Below are positions 10,996 to 22,377 of a DNA stretch of 64,000 nucleotides, piece by piece. Each line of letters opens with the position of its first letter. The first letter of the stretch is position 1. The notes beneath the pieces are model-generated. The model saw nothing but the letters and a program-made list of their open reading frames with translations, searched no databases and had not been told where the DNA came from. Both the position numbers and the translations under genes were made by a program. The stretch spans positions 62,001 to 126,000 of the forward strand of contig CAUJLY010000006.1 of the NCBI GenBank assembly GCA_963281155.1, given 5' to 3'. This DNA is from Rhabditophanes sp. KR3021. Taxonomy: Eukaryota; Nematoda; Chromadorea; Rhabditida; Alloionematidae.

Positions 10996-12434
10996 AACGA
11001 CACAAAATAAAATGATCTATATTTAAAAATGTGTGTTAATATATACGTAAAATTAGCATATCAAAAGGTTTTATAATATTCAAAGAAGTTCTACATGATT
11101 AACATAAGTATAATATTCATTTTTTTTTCTTAGTGTCGAGAATTCGGGACACCAATAATTCCCCTACCCGAGCAATTTGGCTATATATTAGATCTCTTTA
11201 TAACAATTGCTTTATATAGATTTATCCTTCCTAAAAATAATTAATAAGTATGTCGCCGAATTTGATATTTCCACACAATACATTACATCGTGTTCAGCTT
11301 GTTCATTAGTACCTAATTACATAGAAATGAGCTTTGTCCTATTGATTTAGACTACTCCATGATAAATTCTCATTGGCGTTTTAATAAAAAAAACTGATGC
11401 GTATAGTTCTGCTTTTTTTATTGTCTCGAAAGTTAATGTATTTTAGAGAGCAGGTTAAAAAATGTCTTAAAACATAATATGAAATCATTAAAAGAAGACT
11501 CGAAATATATATGTTAGGTTGAACACTAATTTGGTGTTTTCATAAGTGTCAAAGTAATTAGTCAGATTGGATCATTGTAAGGAGCAGCTAACCCATTTAT
11601 TATTTCCACAATATTCTCCAATAATATCCATTGCTTCCAAAATGTTTATCATCATTTGGAGGTGTAAGACGAAATAAGAGGAATTTAAATATTTATTTGA
11701 AGTAATAAAGTCAAAAAAAAGAAATTCGCAAATACTTTTGACCATTTTCGCAGACGGAGAATTGAATTTTGGATCTGGCGTTGATTAAATTCATGGAACT
11801 GTTCAGTAAAAGTACACATGTATTATTTTGGAATCTACTAATAATTATAGTTTTTTCAGTTTGATTTCCTGCTTAATTCTATGAATGGTTTTGTAGCCAC
11901 TATGTTTTACACTTTACGAGAATGTTGAATCAAGCCGTTTTTAAAAGAGAATAATTTTTATTTAGTATAATCTAATACTAATAACAAGAAAATATAATCA
12001 AAAGAAATATTTCTTAAACAATTGAAAATACATCAAAGGAAAAACTACCCAAGTAATACATAACTTTTACTTGAAGATTATAAACTTTATTACTTTTTTG
12101 CAGATTATAATTCAAGTATCTATATAATTTCTTAAGAAATAAATAGTGCTTTCTCTGCAACTAATTACAATCTTATAATAATCAAGTTAAGATTCTTATA
12201 AAAATATTGTGGTTAAATAATATTTTCAAAATCACGTGTGCCTGATTATAAGCGATTTGATAGTATAAAACATATTTTTAATACCAATAAATTACATTAT
12301 TTATATCTAAGTAAGAAACGTAGATAATTAGGTATGAGTTGTCACTTTGATATTCAATTCATGTGGTTTTTAATAAGTTCTATTAACTGTTATTTTTGTA
12401 GTTAAATAGCTGGAACTTAAAAAGAATATAAATT
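10996..12434. other. Intergenic, AT-rich
   Basis: No convincing gene. A small inverted repeat GTGTC...GACAC sits near 11133-11152. Short coding-like minus-strand stretches near 11600-11800 are too broken to call. Confidence 0.4.
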
Positions 12435-13230
12435 ATGAAGGAATTAGGTAGCATGCATGGTGGTTGTAAGTATAATTTTGACTGATTAGAGATATATTAT
12501 TTTAGACCACCAAAAATCATCGGTGCCCGATACTGAAAATGATATAATTGATGATATGCTCACTCTTATTGCTTTGCCTGAAAAAGAAACGAGGGGTGCT
12601 AAAAAAAATAAGGAAAAGATTTTAGGCCTTGTTAAAATAGATTTAAACAATTCTATATCTAAAGACGCAGAAGAAGAACTTCAATTGTTTTATGATGATA
12701 TGGTAGAACCATTTTTAAAAAAATGTGATGAAACTACTCACGATAACATTCTGAAAATTAAAAATAAAGCAAAAAACATGGCTGAATTGCAATGTGTTTC
12801 TTTTTCGGACAAACCCGTCAATCGTGAATATGGAGATTATATCGAAGAAAATTTGAACATAATATTGGGCAAACCCGAAACACGTTATGTTTATCAATAT
12901 TACAGAAAAGAAGCAAACAGCACTTTCAATGAATGTTTGGAACAAGTAATTTATATAGGAAGAGGTACTGGTTCAAGACAGTATGGTCATTTGATAAATC
13001 TTTACAAAAATTCCACTGGCACAGACGCGAGTTTGAAAAATAAAACAATGGGAGTTCTTGCTTCAAAAGGAGACGATTCGGTACTTTACATCAAAAAAGT
13101 GAAAACCGAATGCTCGGATGAATATTACAAATGGTTGGAAAGTTCAATCATATCACTCTACGGTCTTGAAAATACGACAAATGCAAAAAGAGGTGATAAG
13201 ACAAAATTAAGTCCTTTTACAGCACATTGA
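12435..13230 (+). CDS. GIY-YIG endonuclease-like protein, LEM-3/ANKLE1 type
   Basis: There are two exons. 12435-12465 (MKELGSMHGG) is joined through GTAAGT...TTTTAG to 12506-13230, and the phases match, giving 251 residues. The C-terminal half holds the GIY-YIG core: QVIYIGRGTGSRQYGHL at about residues 157-173 (YIG motif, catalytic-type arginine and tyrosine) and NAKRGD near residue 237. This is the arrangement of LEM-3/ANKLE1 nucleases, which cut branched or bridging DNA. The ankyrin and LEM domains of those proteins are absent here. The N-terminal 100 residues are charged and unassigned. The TGA at 13228 is followed in the same frame by 51 more coding-like codons, so this end is suspect. 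Confidence 0.7.
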
Positions 13231-13386
13231 TTTGCATTCGCAGCACTTTATAAGTGTTTTACATCAAAAGATGCTGAAGAATGGCAAGTCTGCTTATTTG
13301 AATGCAAAAATTGTGAATCAGATGAAGATCATAAATATAGACGTAAAAATGTTGGAAACAAAATTGAACTTCGTTGTACAAATTAA
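13231..13386 (+). other. In-frame continuation beyond the GIY-YIG stop codon
   Basis: Directly after TGA, the same frame stays open for 51 codons to TAA. It encodes FAFAALYKCFTSKDAEEW and then a cysteine-containing run (CLFECKNC, LRCTN). It looks like a genuine C-terminus, either lost by a nonsense change or reached by read-through. Confidence 0.5.
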
Positions 13387-13914
13387 CTCCACTTATTTAC
13401 AAACAAATATTTTTCAATATATAATAATCAACCAACATATATAAATTCTGAAACTTATCATATACCGTTTTATTGGCTTCAATTTTAATTTTTGATACAG
13501 TTTTTTATTTTTATTTGACACGTTACATTTGCTTGAAATTGTTTTAATTAAGATTTTCAAAAGATAAAATGTTTAGACTTCATGATAAAAATTATAAAAC
13601 CGAATTACTTGCTATAAACTACAATTTTTTCTGATGAAACCAAAGTTTATACAATAAATAATGTTTGTGTACAATCCAGCTAGCATAAGAAAACTAACAC
13701 AAAATATATACAGACTCCTACTATGTGATAAGTATAAAAAAAATATGATTTCAACACATTAAACTTTTTAGTGATTATGTTCACATTTTATTATACAAAA
13801 GATGTAACTAGTAGTACACTTGATAGATTATTTCTCAAACTTTAAAAAGTCTGTATAAATCGAATAATTTGTATCAGTAACTTTCATTTTTTAATTATAT
13901 GCTAATACAATTTA

Positions 13915-14075
13915 GTGTGCGCAAAGGATGCCCAGTCCAGTTCTGTTCATTATTGGTCTTGAATATATCAAAAGATCATTGACTACAAAAGCTGCCCCAG
14001 CTTGATGTTCGGTTTGGCCGACTGCCACTTCATAAGCTATGCTGATGACACTACTTTGATGTCTTCAAAATATAA
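13915..14075 (+). mobile_element. Non-LTR retrotransposon reverse-transcriptase scrap
   Basis: About 160 bases encode, with one or more frameshifts, the RT palm motifs: VRKGCPVQ (family QGCPLSP), LFIIGLEYI, then HFISYADDTTLM containing the catalytic YADD. Nothing of the element remains on either side. Confidence 0.75.
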
Positions 14076-14213
14076 GATAATATACATAAAATGATGTAAC
14101 AATATCGAGTAAAGAAATGATCTAAAGGTGTTTATTGAATAAAAGAGGATCCTTATAAAGGACATAAATATGCATAATAAAGAATAAATGTATAAAATAT
14201 GATTATTATTTTA

Positions 14214-14465
14214 CTAAACATCAATAATTTCGGTAGCAACAGGAACAAGTTCACTGACAGTTTCTTCAACTATACCAGCAACTTTGCTAGGAAGAGGAAC
14301 TATGCCCTTAACAAATTCAACTGATCCATAGAGGGAATTGGTGGCAGTTACAAGGGCATCACCAGCAGCTCCAGTAACTACATCAACGATGGATTTAGCA
14401 TTTATATGTTGAATAAAAAATTGTCCAATAATAGCCAAAAGAAGAATAGACGAATCCAATTTCAT
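14214..14465 (-). CDS. Small secreted protein, unknown family
   Basis: The protein has 83 residues in a single exon. The start MKLDSSILLLAIIGQFF forms a signal peptide likely cut after INAKS. The mature part (about 60 residues) is small, without cysteines, and rich in V, A, T and E (GAAGDALVTATNSLYGS), probably helical. A TATATAAG box lies 52-59 bases upstream on the same strand. I do not recognise a family; the shape suggests a secreted or cuticle-surface peptide. Confidence 0.65.
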   Translation of the reverse strand: MKLDSSILLLAIIGQFFIQHINAKSIVDVVTGAAGDALVTATNSLYGSVEFVKGIVPLPSKVAGIVEETVSELVPVATEIIDV

Positions 14466-14516
14466 TTTTGTTGAAGTAAGTTATTTTAACTGATGACGAG
14501 ACATAAATTTACCAGC

Positions 14517-14524
14517 CTTATATA
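14517..14524 (-). promoter_or_regulatory. TATA box of the small secreted protein
   Basis: TATATAAG on the minus strand, 52 bases before the ATG at 14465. Confidence 0.5.
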
Positions 14525-14882
14525 CCTCAATTTGACCTATTAATTAAATGTATTTCCTTGTTTTAATAACAAAAATATGGGTATCAGACAATACTAAACT
14601 TTTGATCTAATCTATTCATTTGTAATATCTAGTATTTATTTAAAATGTTTTAAAAACAACTTTGTTGCACATTCAATTTTAATTGTAAACAAATGCATAT
14701 TACAATTTTAAATATATTTTGTAAAAGAATTAATTTGTATTAATTAATGATGAGGTTATATTATTCTGTTTTTAGCATAATATTTGTGTTTACAAAAATT
14801 CGACTAATATTCTTCATGCCATCAACAATTATGAATTTGATAAAAGAGCTAGACAGTATATATTGGATTACTAAGTTAAAAT

Positions 14883-15862
14883 ATGATTTCTGATATTTAT
14901 CATTCTAATAATAATTATATCTATAATTTAAAACAAATAGTATCTATAAATGACACATTTGTATCTGTTGTTGGTTCAAGTATAAGCATTCTTTTATTTT
15001 ATATTTGTCATACAATAAAAGTGAAAGAATTTAAACAATATAAAAGAGTAATATTTTTATTTGTGATAACTGATTTGTTCTTTAATACAGTTCAAATAAT
15101 TAATCACCAAGTTTATGAACAATCAAATTCCTATGTCTTTTTTATAATCCATGGTCCATCTTCATACTTGAATAAAAAAATGATGGCAATGTCTGTAATA
15201 TTGGAATCATTTTTATGTATAGTTGAATTAACTAATAATTTGGTTGTACTTGTGTATCGTTATTTACTTATTGTTAAGTAAGTTTATTAATATCTACATT
15301 AATTTAAGTATTATTTTTTAGACAATATTGTTTAACAAAAATCAAATTTTTACTTTTAATAATATTTAATATTTTATGGAATAGTATTTTTGCCATATTA
15401 TTGTTTTCAGTAGGAATAAATACTACTGATCAGGAACTTGATAAACATAAAAATCTTTTATTACCTGAATTTTTTATTGTAGCAAATGGTCAACCTCTCA
15501 AATATCTTGCTATGCTTAATCCAACATCAATTACTTCATATTCAGTTTTAGTTTTCTCGGGATTTACAATTTTAGTAATATTCATAGGAATTGTATTTAC
15601 GTTTATAAAGATAAAAGAAAAATTAAGAACTAGTTCAAATGTGATGTCAGAAAAAACAAAAACACTTCAGAGTCAATTAACATTAGTTATGACTGTTCAT
15701 GCAATTATTCCTTTAGTTTTAACAGGATTACCTCTTACATTTCTGATAATCAGCGCATTATTCAATATCGATACAAACGGGTATGGATTCGGTCACATAC
15801 ATTTTATGATTGTAGTTTGGCCAAATATATTTAACCCACACAAAAGCAGCAGCAACATTTAA
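14883..15862 (+). CDS. Str-like 7TM chemoreceptor, C-terminus possibly frameshifted
   Basis: Two exons, 14883-15277 and 15322-15862, are joined in phase (VK/QYCLTKIKF). They encode a serpentine receptor, presumably in sensory-neuron membranes. Hydrophobic segments cover TM1-TM6. The third loop and TM6, MSEKTKTLQSQLTLVMTVHA and IPLVLTGLPLTFLI, are typical of the Str superfamily. After VVWPNIFNP the frame runs into HKSSSNI and stops. Another frame gives KAAATFNVKG and a GTATGT donor, which looks like the expected end of TM7, so a 2-base change probably truncates the tail. A decayed paralogue lies at 29141-29675. Confidence 0.65.
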
Positions 15863-15929
15863 TGTTAAAGGTATGTTGTTTAATCACAATTTTTAATATT
15901 TAAATTGAGCATACCCAACTCGCTGGTTC

Positions 15930-16155
15930 GTTGTTTGTGAAAGTATGTATGAATACACAGGTGGATGAAGTGAGTACGAAATCATCGAGTGGTTTAAAGC
16001 AATGATTGAATCTCTTAAAATACCATAAAAGACTATGGATGATATCACCAAACTGATAAATGAAACTGATGTTTGTGTTGTTGCATATTTTCCGAATAAA
16101 AATTGTAATCATGCTGTGATTTTACACGAGTCATTTCATTACCAATATAATTTAA
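15930..16155 (+). pseudogene. PDI/ERp-like thioredoxin-fold fragment
   Basis: One frame reads YEYTGG, stop, SEYEIIEWFKAMIESLKIP, stop, then KTMDDITKLINETDVCVVAY. This is the spacing of the junction between an a and a b domain of protein disulfide isomerases (YxGxR, P-S-x-E-L, VVGFF). Two stops interrupt it and no introns are seen, so it may be a processed copy. Resemblance is moderate. Confidence 0.35.
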
Positions 16156-16640
16156 ATTGAATTTTCGAGCTTCAACTTCTCTTTAACCTTCTTCTTCATT
16201 GATGACTAATGTCGCATAGGTGATTGCCACGTGGCATAATATGCATATTACCATTACTCTTATTGTTTCAGTGTTATTAAGTACAGTTATTTAAAAAGCC
16301 TTGTGTTTTTACCGTTTTAAAGAAAATGAATTGGTTGTTGCTCGTCCAAAATTTGATCAAGATTACCTTGTGTTAAATAAATGTTGGGGTCCCAGTTAAA
16401 TTATTTTACTATATTAAATAGTTCTTAATGAATCTACTGAATGTCTTTAATTTATGTTAGATTGGGGGGCCGTAATGCCTCCGCCATTATTACTGAATAC
16501 CTTATCAGTACCTTCGGTCATTTTTAATTAATATAGTCAACAATATAACGAAATACTTTATTTAATGTTCCCCTTTAAACTGACCCCCGTCATCCATCTG
16601 CACACTTATATATCCGTAAAATGATGATCTCATCAGTATC
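16156..16640. other. Intergenic
   Basis: No gene recognised. A slightly GC-richer patch around 16460-16520 contains a G6 run but no recognisable element. Confidence 0.4.
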
Positions 16641-17398
16641 TGTTGACATCCATCAATACCGTGCACCAAACTGAATTAAATCAATTATGTAACAAAAAGA
16701 CAGTAGAACAAATTGGTAAATTGGAAATACCAAAACTGTATCGTTTTTCGGAAAAATTGGGAGATATAGTATTTGTACTAGGTGATTTAGCTTCCAATAA
16801 AATAGAAACTGAAGTTCTTTCATTTGAAATGAGTGCAGCCAAAAATGAATATTTATGTTATTGGTGGAAAAATAGATTCATCTTTAAGTGACGTTGTAGA
16901 ATAGTAACTTTAATTGCATTCAATCTTTTTAGTTTTGTACCTCAAAAAATGACATGGATACTTGGGCCATCTTTATTACAAAAATTTGGCAGTCATCCTT
17001 CAGTTATTGTAGATGAAATATTTTACGTTTTAGGTGGATTTGAATCAAATAAAGTACAACGGTAAATCAAAGTTAAATAAACATCACATTTCATTATTTT
17101 TAGTTTTGATCCAAGAGAAAGTAAATGGACATATATGGATGGTGAAATTCCAGTTCAAAATTATTTTACTTCTGTTACATTACATAATGAAACTATAAAA
17201 TGTTTTGGTGGTATGATTAATAAACACACTTGTCAAATCTATGATATTAGAAATGATACAAATATTATGATTGCTGGTGGTTTTACTAATCGACAAACTG
17301 ATCTTATTCAATTTTATGATAAAGAAACTAAAGCTTGGCAAATACTTGACATCAAATTGCCCGCATGTAATCGCTATAGCTCGAAAGTTTTATTATAA
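16640..17398 (+). pseudogene. Kelch-repeat gene fragment
   Basis: Kelch blades occur in successive exons. The first has YVIGGKIDSSLS; the second, after an intron ending near 16932, has MTWILGP and IFYVLGGFESNKVQ. The third, after an intron ending near 17103, has FDPRESKWTYMDG and FGGMINKHTCQIYDI. The last has IMIAGGFTNRQTDLIQFYD. BTB and BACK domains are absent upstream. Between the 16643 start region and the first blade the frame changes near 16845 (SAAK to NIYVIGG), and the fourth blade appears shortened. KLHL proteins are usually Cullin-3 adaptors; this copy is probably dead. Confidence 0.6.
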
Positions 17399-17485
17399 AG
17401 CAATCATTAAACAGTAAAAGATTACATTCATAATAATTTTATCTAATATCTATCTAGACATGTTATAAATATTAATTTTGACTTA

Positions 17486-17719
17486 ATGAAATGTTATAAT
17501 AAACTACAGCCTAAATATTTGCCTGTTGAATCAAATCCATTGTGGGATGCAATTATTAAATCAAAAGCGTCCAATGAAGGTAATAAGTTATGTCGTGATC
17601 ATGGTGGTTCGAACATTGTTGCCTGGCAAGGTCTTTTAGCAGATTTAGGTGCATTAAGTTGTAATGCATATTTTGGCGAATTTATTCATATACTTGCTCA
17701 AATGAACTCTTTAATTTAA
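17486..17719 (+). pseudogene. Unassigned coding fragment
   Basis: The 77-codon open frame ends CNAYFGEFIHILAQMNSLI. The stretch NKLCRDHGGSNIVAWQGL faintly recalls the C-terminal region of acyl-CoA oxidases (CRxxxGG...GEN), but key residues differ. No flanking exons are identified, so function is unassigned. Confidence 0.25.
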
Positions 17720-18139
17720 AATTACTATGCAAGTTCTGTTGCAGTTGAGGTTATCGTTTAGGCATTTATAGCATTTGTAAATACTTTAACGGTTTAAAGT
17801 TAATCCGTGTTCAGGATTTGAAATAAATTTTGTTAACACATTTTTAGAACAAAGTTATCAAACAATGCTGTCTCATTTACCAATATTCCGTCTAAATATA
17901 CGAGCAACTTTAAATGAACAAAATCGCATGAATATTAAGTATATTTATTTAAACACTTCATAATAATTATTTGATAAATGAATATTGTTATCACATCATA
18001 ATAATTAATAAGTAAAATGTTTATTATAAATCAAAGTTAAAAAAAGAATGAATCCATGTTTGAATATAACGTGCAACAAAAGTGTTTTCATTTGTCTTAT
18101 CAATAGTGATAACATAATTAATTATAGTCCAATAAGTGG

Positions 18140-18146
18140 TATAAAG
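18140..18146 (+). promoter_or_regulatory. TATA box of the aspartic-protease-like gene
   Basis: TATAAAG, 39 bases before the start codon. Confidence 0.55.
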
Positions 18147-18178
18147 GGTATTGATAGGAATATCATCTTTAGTTAAAT

Positions 18179-19560
18179 ATGAAGTTAATTATTTTTCTAG
18201 CTTGTATTTTACTGATTTCGGCTGATGTTTTTCAGCATAAGCTGAACTTTATTGAATCTAAACGTAAACGTCTTGTCCATACTGGACAATGGGCAGAATA
18301 CACGAAAATACAACATTTATTAAGAACAGCTGAGATTAAACATAATGTTTTGGGAAGTATTTCACAACCAACTAGTTTTGATGATTTTGAATATGTGGCT
18401 AATATTACCGTTGGTACACCTCCACAAACTTTTCAAGTTATTATTGATACTGGAAGGTAAACTTACATTTAGTAATTTTAGATATTTTAAATAATATTTA
18501 GCTCTAACTTTTGGGTATTGGATAAAAGTTGTCAAACGTGTGCGAATAAGAATGTGTTTGACTCCACAAAATCTTCTTCTTATGTATCAAATGGTCAAAT
18601 ATTCTCTGTTCAATTCTCTTCGAGATCAGTTACTGGTAAATAAAATACTAAATTAAAATGTGTCAATGTTTATAGGATTTGTTGGTGTGGATACATTTGG
18701 ATTTTCTGCAAGCCAAAATAAGCAACTTTTGGTACAATCTATGCATTTTGGTCAAGTTCAACAAATTACAGATGACTTTAATGTTGATCCGGCTGAAGGA
18801 ATGCTTGGTAAATAATTCACGACAAATAAAAATAATTGTTTATAGGCCTTGCTTTTCCTAGCCTTTCTGTAGATGGAATGCAATCACCTCTTGGTGAAGC
18901 TATTAAAGCAGGACTATTTGATGCTCCTTTATTTACTGTTTATCTTCAACCTGTTGATCTAGGACAAAGCGGAGTTATTACTTATGGCGGAATAGACACG
19001 GACAATTGTGGAAAAGTTATAGCTTACAAAAAACTCTCTTCTTCGTTGTATTGGCAATTCCAAGTGGATAGTGTTACAACTTCAAAAGGACAAGGTACAA
19101 ACGTACCTGCTGATGCCATTTCAGATACAAGTTAGTTAATTAAATTGAAAAGTTATATACATATAATTATTTTTAGTGACTTCACTTATTGGAGGACCAA
19201 CAGCCATAATTGATCTTATTGCAACTGTAAGTTATTTTATGTTACAACTACTACTAATCATTTACAAATTAGAGTCTTGGTGGAGCATACGATGAAAGAC
19301 ATAGAATTTTCCAAATTTCCTGTACACTTCTTCCAATTCCTGATACTGTCTTTGTTATTGGTGGAAATAAATTTACTGTTAAAAGCAATACTATGGTTGA
19401 TAACTATGACAATTCATTTTGTACTTTAAATCTTTTCCGTTTTGATTATGGAGGCACAGGTCCTTCTTGGTATTTGGGCACGCCGTTTATCAAAGCATAC
19501 TGTCACATTTACAACTTTAAAACAAAGAGCATTGGATTCGCCTTACCCAAAGATCATTAA
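18179..19560 (+). CDS. Pepsin-family aspartic protease-like protein with altered active site
   Basis: Six exons (18179-18456, 18502-18635, 18676-18807, 18846-19130, 19177-19226, 19273-19560) join in phase to 388 residues, the normal length for peptidase family A1. A signal peptide (MKLIIFLACILLISADVF) and short propeptide precede the first catalytic motif, IDTGSSNFW, which is intact. The flap, normally QYGTGS, reads QFSSRS, so the flap tyrosine is phenylalanine. The second motif, normally DTGTS, reads SDTMTSLIGGP. The disulfide and C-terminal elements (WYLGTPFIKAYCHIY, near the usual LGDVFIRxYY) are kept. Such proteins act in the gut lumen or lysosome. Both catalytic aspartates remain, but activity may be weak or lost. 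A polyadenylation signal follows near 19580. Confidence 0.88.
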
Positions 19561-20089
19561 GAATAGTTGATTGTACTTTAATAAAAGCATATTGTCTGTT
19601 AATGATAAATCAGTAAATAAAATTTGATTTAAAAATGTGCCAAAGTATATAATTAAAAAATACGCTAAAAGTAATTAGATCATAAAAAACTTCTATTTCA
19701 GTAATAAACTTAAATAAAATTCATATTAAACAAAGGCATCTATCATAAAAAAAGATATAATGGTAGTAAAGGAGTCATAATAATTAGTAAATCATAATGA
19801 AAAAAATGGCTATTAATTTGAGCTAGCCATATCTAGTTTACCATAATAAATACAATGAGGACTAATATTGATGGAATTTAAAAAGTAGATGCACTCAAAC
19901 TGGTAAAAAAGAGACTACACCAACAAGGAGAAAGGTCCGCAAAGGAAACCATGAAGCTGCAGTCCCCAATAAAAGCTTCCAAAATATTTGTATAATTTTA
20001 CTTACTTATTTATTTCCTACTATATAATTCTTAAATTCCGTAAATCCGTAAATCTGTAAATCCGTCTGTAACAAATTTTTGCAAAGTTT
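19561..20089. other. Intergenic with a short coding-like scrap
   Basis: Mostly AT-rich. At about 19885-19995 a plus-strand open run reads KVDALKLVKKRLHQQGERSA and continues for about 15 more residues. It is lysine-rich and helical, and I cannot assign it. Confidence 0.3.
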
Positions 20090-20720
20090 TAAAATGCTTC
20101 CCCTGGTCAGCAGAAAAAAGATATTGAATTTATTTTTAATGATTTAGATATCCAACAACCGTGGCTTTCAAACTGCATCAACAGAATTTTTATAAAATTG
20201 TTAGATTTAGGGATAGGCACAAGTAAAGCAAAACATAAGACATTTATTGTACAATTATCACTATATAAATATATAATATCACAACATTAATATACATAAT
20301 AAAAGATACAATAAACAAATTAAATAGAATATTTAAATTATACAACAAAGATACATATTGCTCCGGGCCATAGAGTTAAAGGGTCGAAGACCTTAACTTT
20401 TCTCAGACTTGCTTCGGGAATAAGTCTTAAACTGATATTATCAAAAAACTGTTGCACCAGTTTGTAGAACTAGAAAAGTGAGTCTAGTGGCATATTTATG
20501 AAATCAAGGGCTTAAGGGGTTCGCTCGCTAGGATGACTAATAAGGGTAGACCACAGGTGGTAAAAAAATATTTTTTTGTACTATGTTTATAAGTGTCAAA
20601 ATAGGTTTATATTAATCAACGATTTTATGTAGAAAATTAAAATCTGATTTGGTTAGAGATAGACCGCCTGCAAAGCAATGATAAAGAAAAGAAGTTTCGA
20701 AAAAGTGCATTCCATTTCTG
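20090..20720 (+). repeat. Dispersed repeat B, copy 1
   Basis: This non-coding repeat matches 60183-60655 in the same orientation. About 150 bases of extra AT-rich sequence (about 20200-20345) interrupt this copy. It contains the strong hairpin region GGGTCGAAGACC with flanking GTTAA/TTAAC, a second hairpin AGACTT...AAGTCT, and conserved tracts such as CAAGGGCTTAAGGGGTTCGC and GGGTAGACCACA. A short minus-strand match to its right part is seen at about 27540-27575. Confidence 0.75.
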
Positions 20721-20896
20721 GTAATCAAAAATAATCATGATTAGTTAGTTGATTAATTTTGATTACATTATATACAACACTGTTATCAGTAAATAATTAA
20801 GATATAATTTAATGATTGTAATTATGGTTAGTTGATAAAGGATTTATAATGAGAGTTTTTGAATTATTTGAGAAATTCAAACAGTGGAGAATTAAG

Positions 20897-22377
20897 ATGT
20901 ACAAAATATTTTTATTTTACCAGTAATTTTAATCTTTGGCAATGTATGTAATGCCGCTGATTCGGTGGGAAACAGTTTGTGTTTTCGTTCATTGAAGATT
21001 ACAAACAAGACACTTATTTAATTACCACAGCAGTTATTGCCATACCATCTTATAATGACAGTATTTGCACGTTTCAATATACCCAAACATCAGACCATCA
21101 AGTAGTCTCGTTTCAAAAAACGGCTTTTTTTGGTAAAACTAATGAGGTAGCTATTAAACATTCTATAATAAATATATGAAATTTCAGATTTCCTTTGATG
21201 ACAATGAAGTTCTTTTGTCCCCACAGTATGATCATTATAAATTCAATATTGCCTCTCCCAAAGATTTTCGTATTTTCGCTACTTGTACTGAAGAAGTTAA
21301 ACTTATTGGTAGAATTTCAGAACCATTCTTTAATTGGGGAGATCACTTTTTGATACCATCTATTCAAAATGCTGGAAATAAATATATTTTTGCTATTCCA
21401 AGTAATTGGGACTGGAAAAGGGATCAATTACAATGTTGCCATTATCACAAAAAGAATCTATTAGCATAAATGTTGTTGGATATGCAAACGGTGCATTTTT
21501 TTCAAATGATACAATTCAATAAGATACAGCAATTGGTCAAAATCAAAGTTATGTTACTGTTGGTCCAATTTTTTCTAATTTTGAAAATTATAATTCAACT
21601 ATAGTTATTACACCAACATCTCCATTAATTTTATCATATGCTTCTAGGTGGACTACAACAAGCAATTTACATGATAACTCATGTGGATTATCATGCAATA
21701 TAGATTATGTAACATTCATGCCAGTAGTTTCAAAACAATGCAACGATCTCTTGTTTCCACCAGATCAAAGAATGATCACCAATGATTTCACAACAAGACT
21801 TTATGTATCTCCACCAAATGTTGATCAAGATTGTAATGAAATTTTTACAATTACTATTTATGATAAAAATGATAATATTAATGGAGATCATAAAATAATT
21901 ATTGCTGCTGAACCAAGTACTATTGAATTGACAGATAAATCAGAAATAGCTTCTCCAACTTATTCTGGACAAATGCCAATGTATAGATTAGGTTCAATTT
22001 TAAGTCATCCTGATAGTCTGACTGCTTACGGACATTTTGCACATTATGTACCAAGTGTACTTGAATGGGTAACTGGGAAAACTCAATTCTATACATTAGC
22101 CAAAGATTGTTACATACAATTTTATGCTGATCCAGATGGAATTGATCCAGATTTGATAAAAATAGATGGCACAAGTTTAAGTAATTTTGATTATTCATTC
22201 AATCATATGTCATATTTTAAAAAGAAATATGGACACTTTATTATGCCAATCCCTGGATATGGATTACATACTTTCAATAATGGAGGTAATTATGTTTTAT
22301 ATGTTGTTTGTAAAAATGTCAATGGACCATATGCGCGTGGTTATTTAACTGGATTCAATCAAAGAAAAAGCTCTTAA
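20897..22377 (+). pseudogene. IgGFc-binding-like secreted protein, copy A (broken)
   Basis: This is a paralogue of the intact gene at 39482. A degraded signal peptide (MYKIFLF, then NVCNAADSVG after a frame change) leads into FSFIEDYKQDTYL. The intron at 21147-21187 sits at the same place as in the other copies (KTNE/). The second exon has DFRIFATCTEEVKLIGRISE, a frameshift near 21425, a TAA at 21520-21522, and then an intact C-terminal 219 residues. Those hold DYVTFMP, TTRLYVSPP, HFAHYVPSVLEW and the end GYLTGFNQRKSS. The IgGFc-binding N-terminal domain family is extracellular; in nematodes its role is unknown. Confidence 0.75.

Noticed and set aside
11130..11155. GTGTC...GACAC hairpin as a regulatory site
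   Set aside because: A 5-bp stem with a 10-base loop is expected by chance.
13232..13444. Separate 70-codon ORF after the GIY-YIG gene
   Set aside because: It is in a different frame from the coding-like continuation and has AT-driven low-complexity sequence.
17486..17719. Acyl-CoA oxidase gene
   Set aside because: Only a faint resemblance in one exon-sized piece with key residues different; left unassigned.
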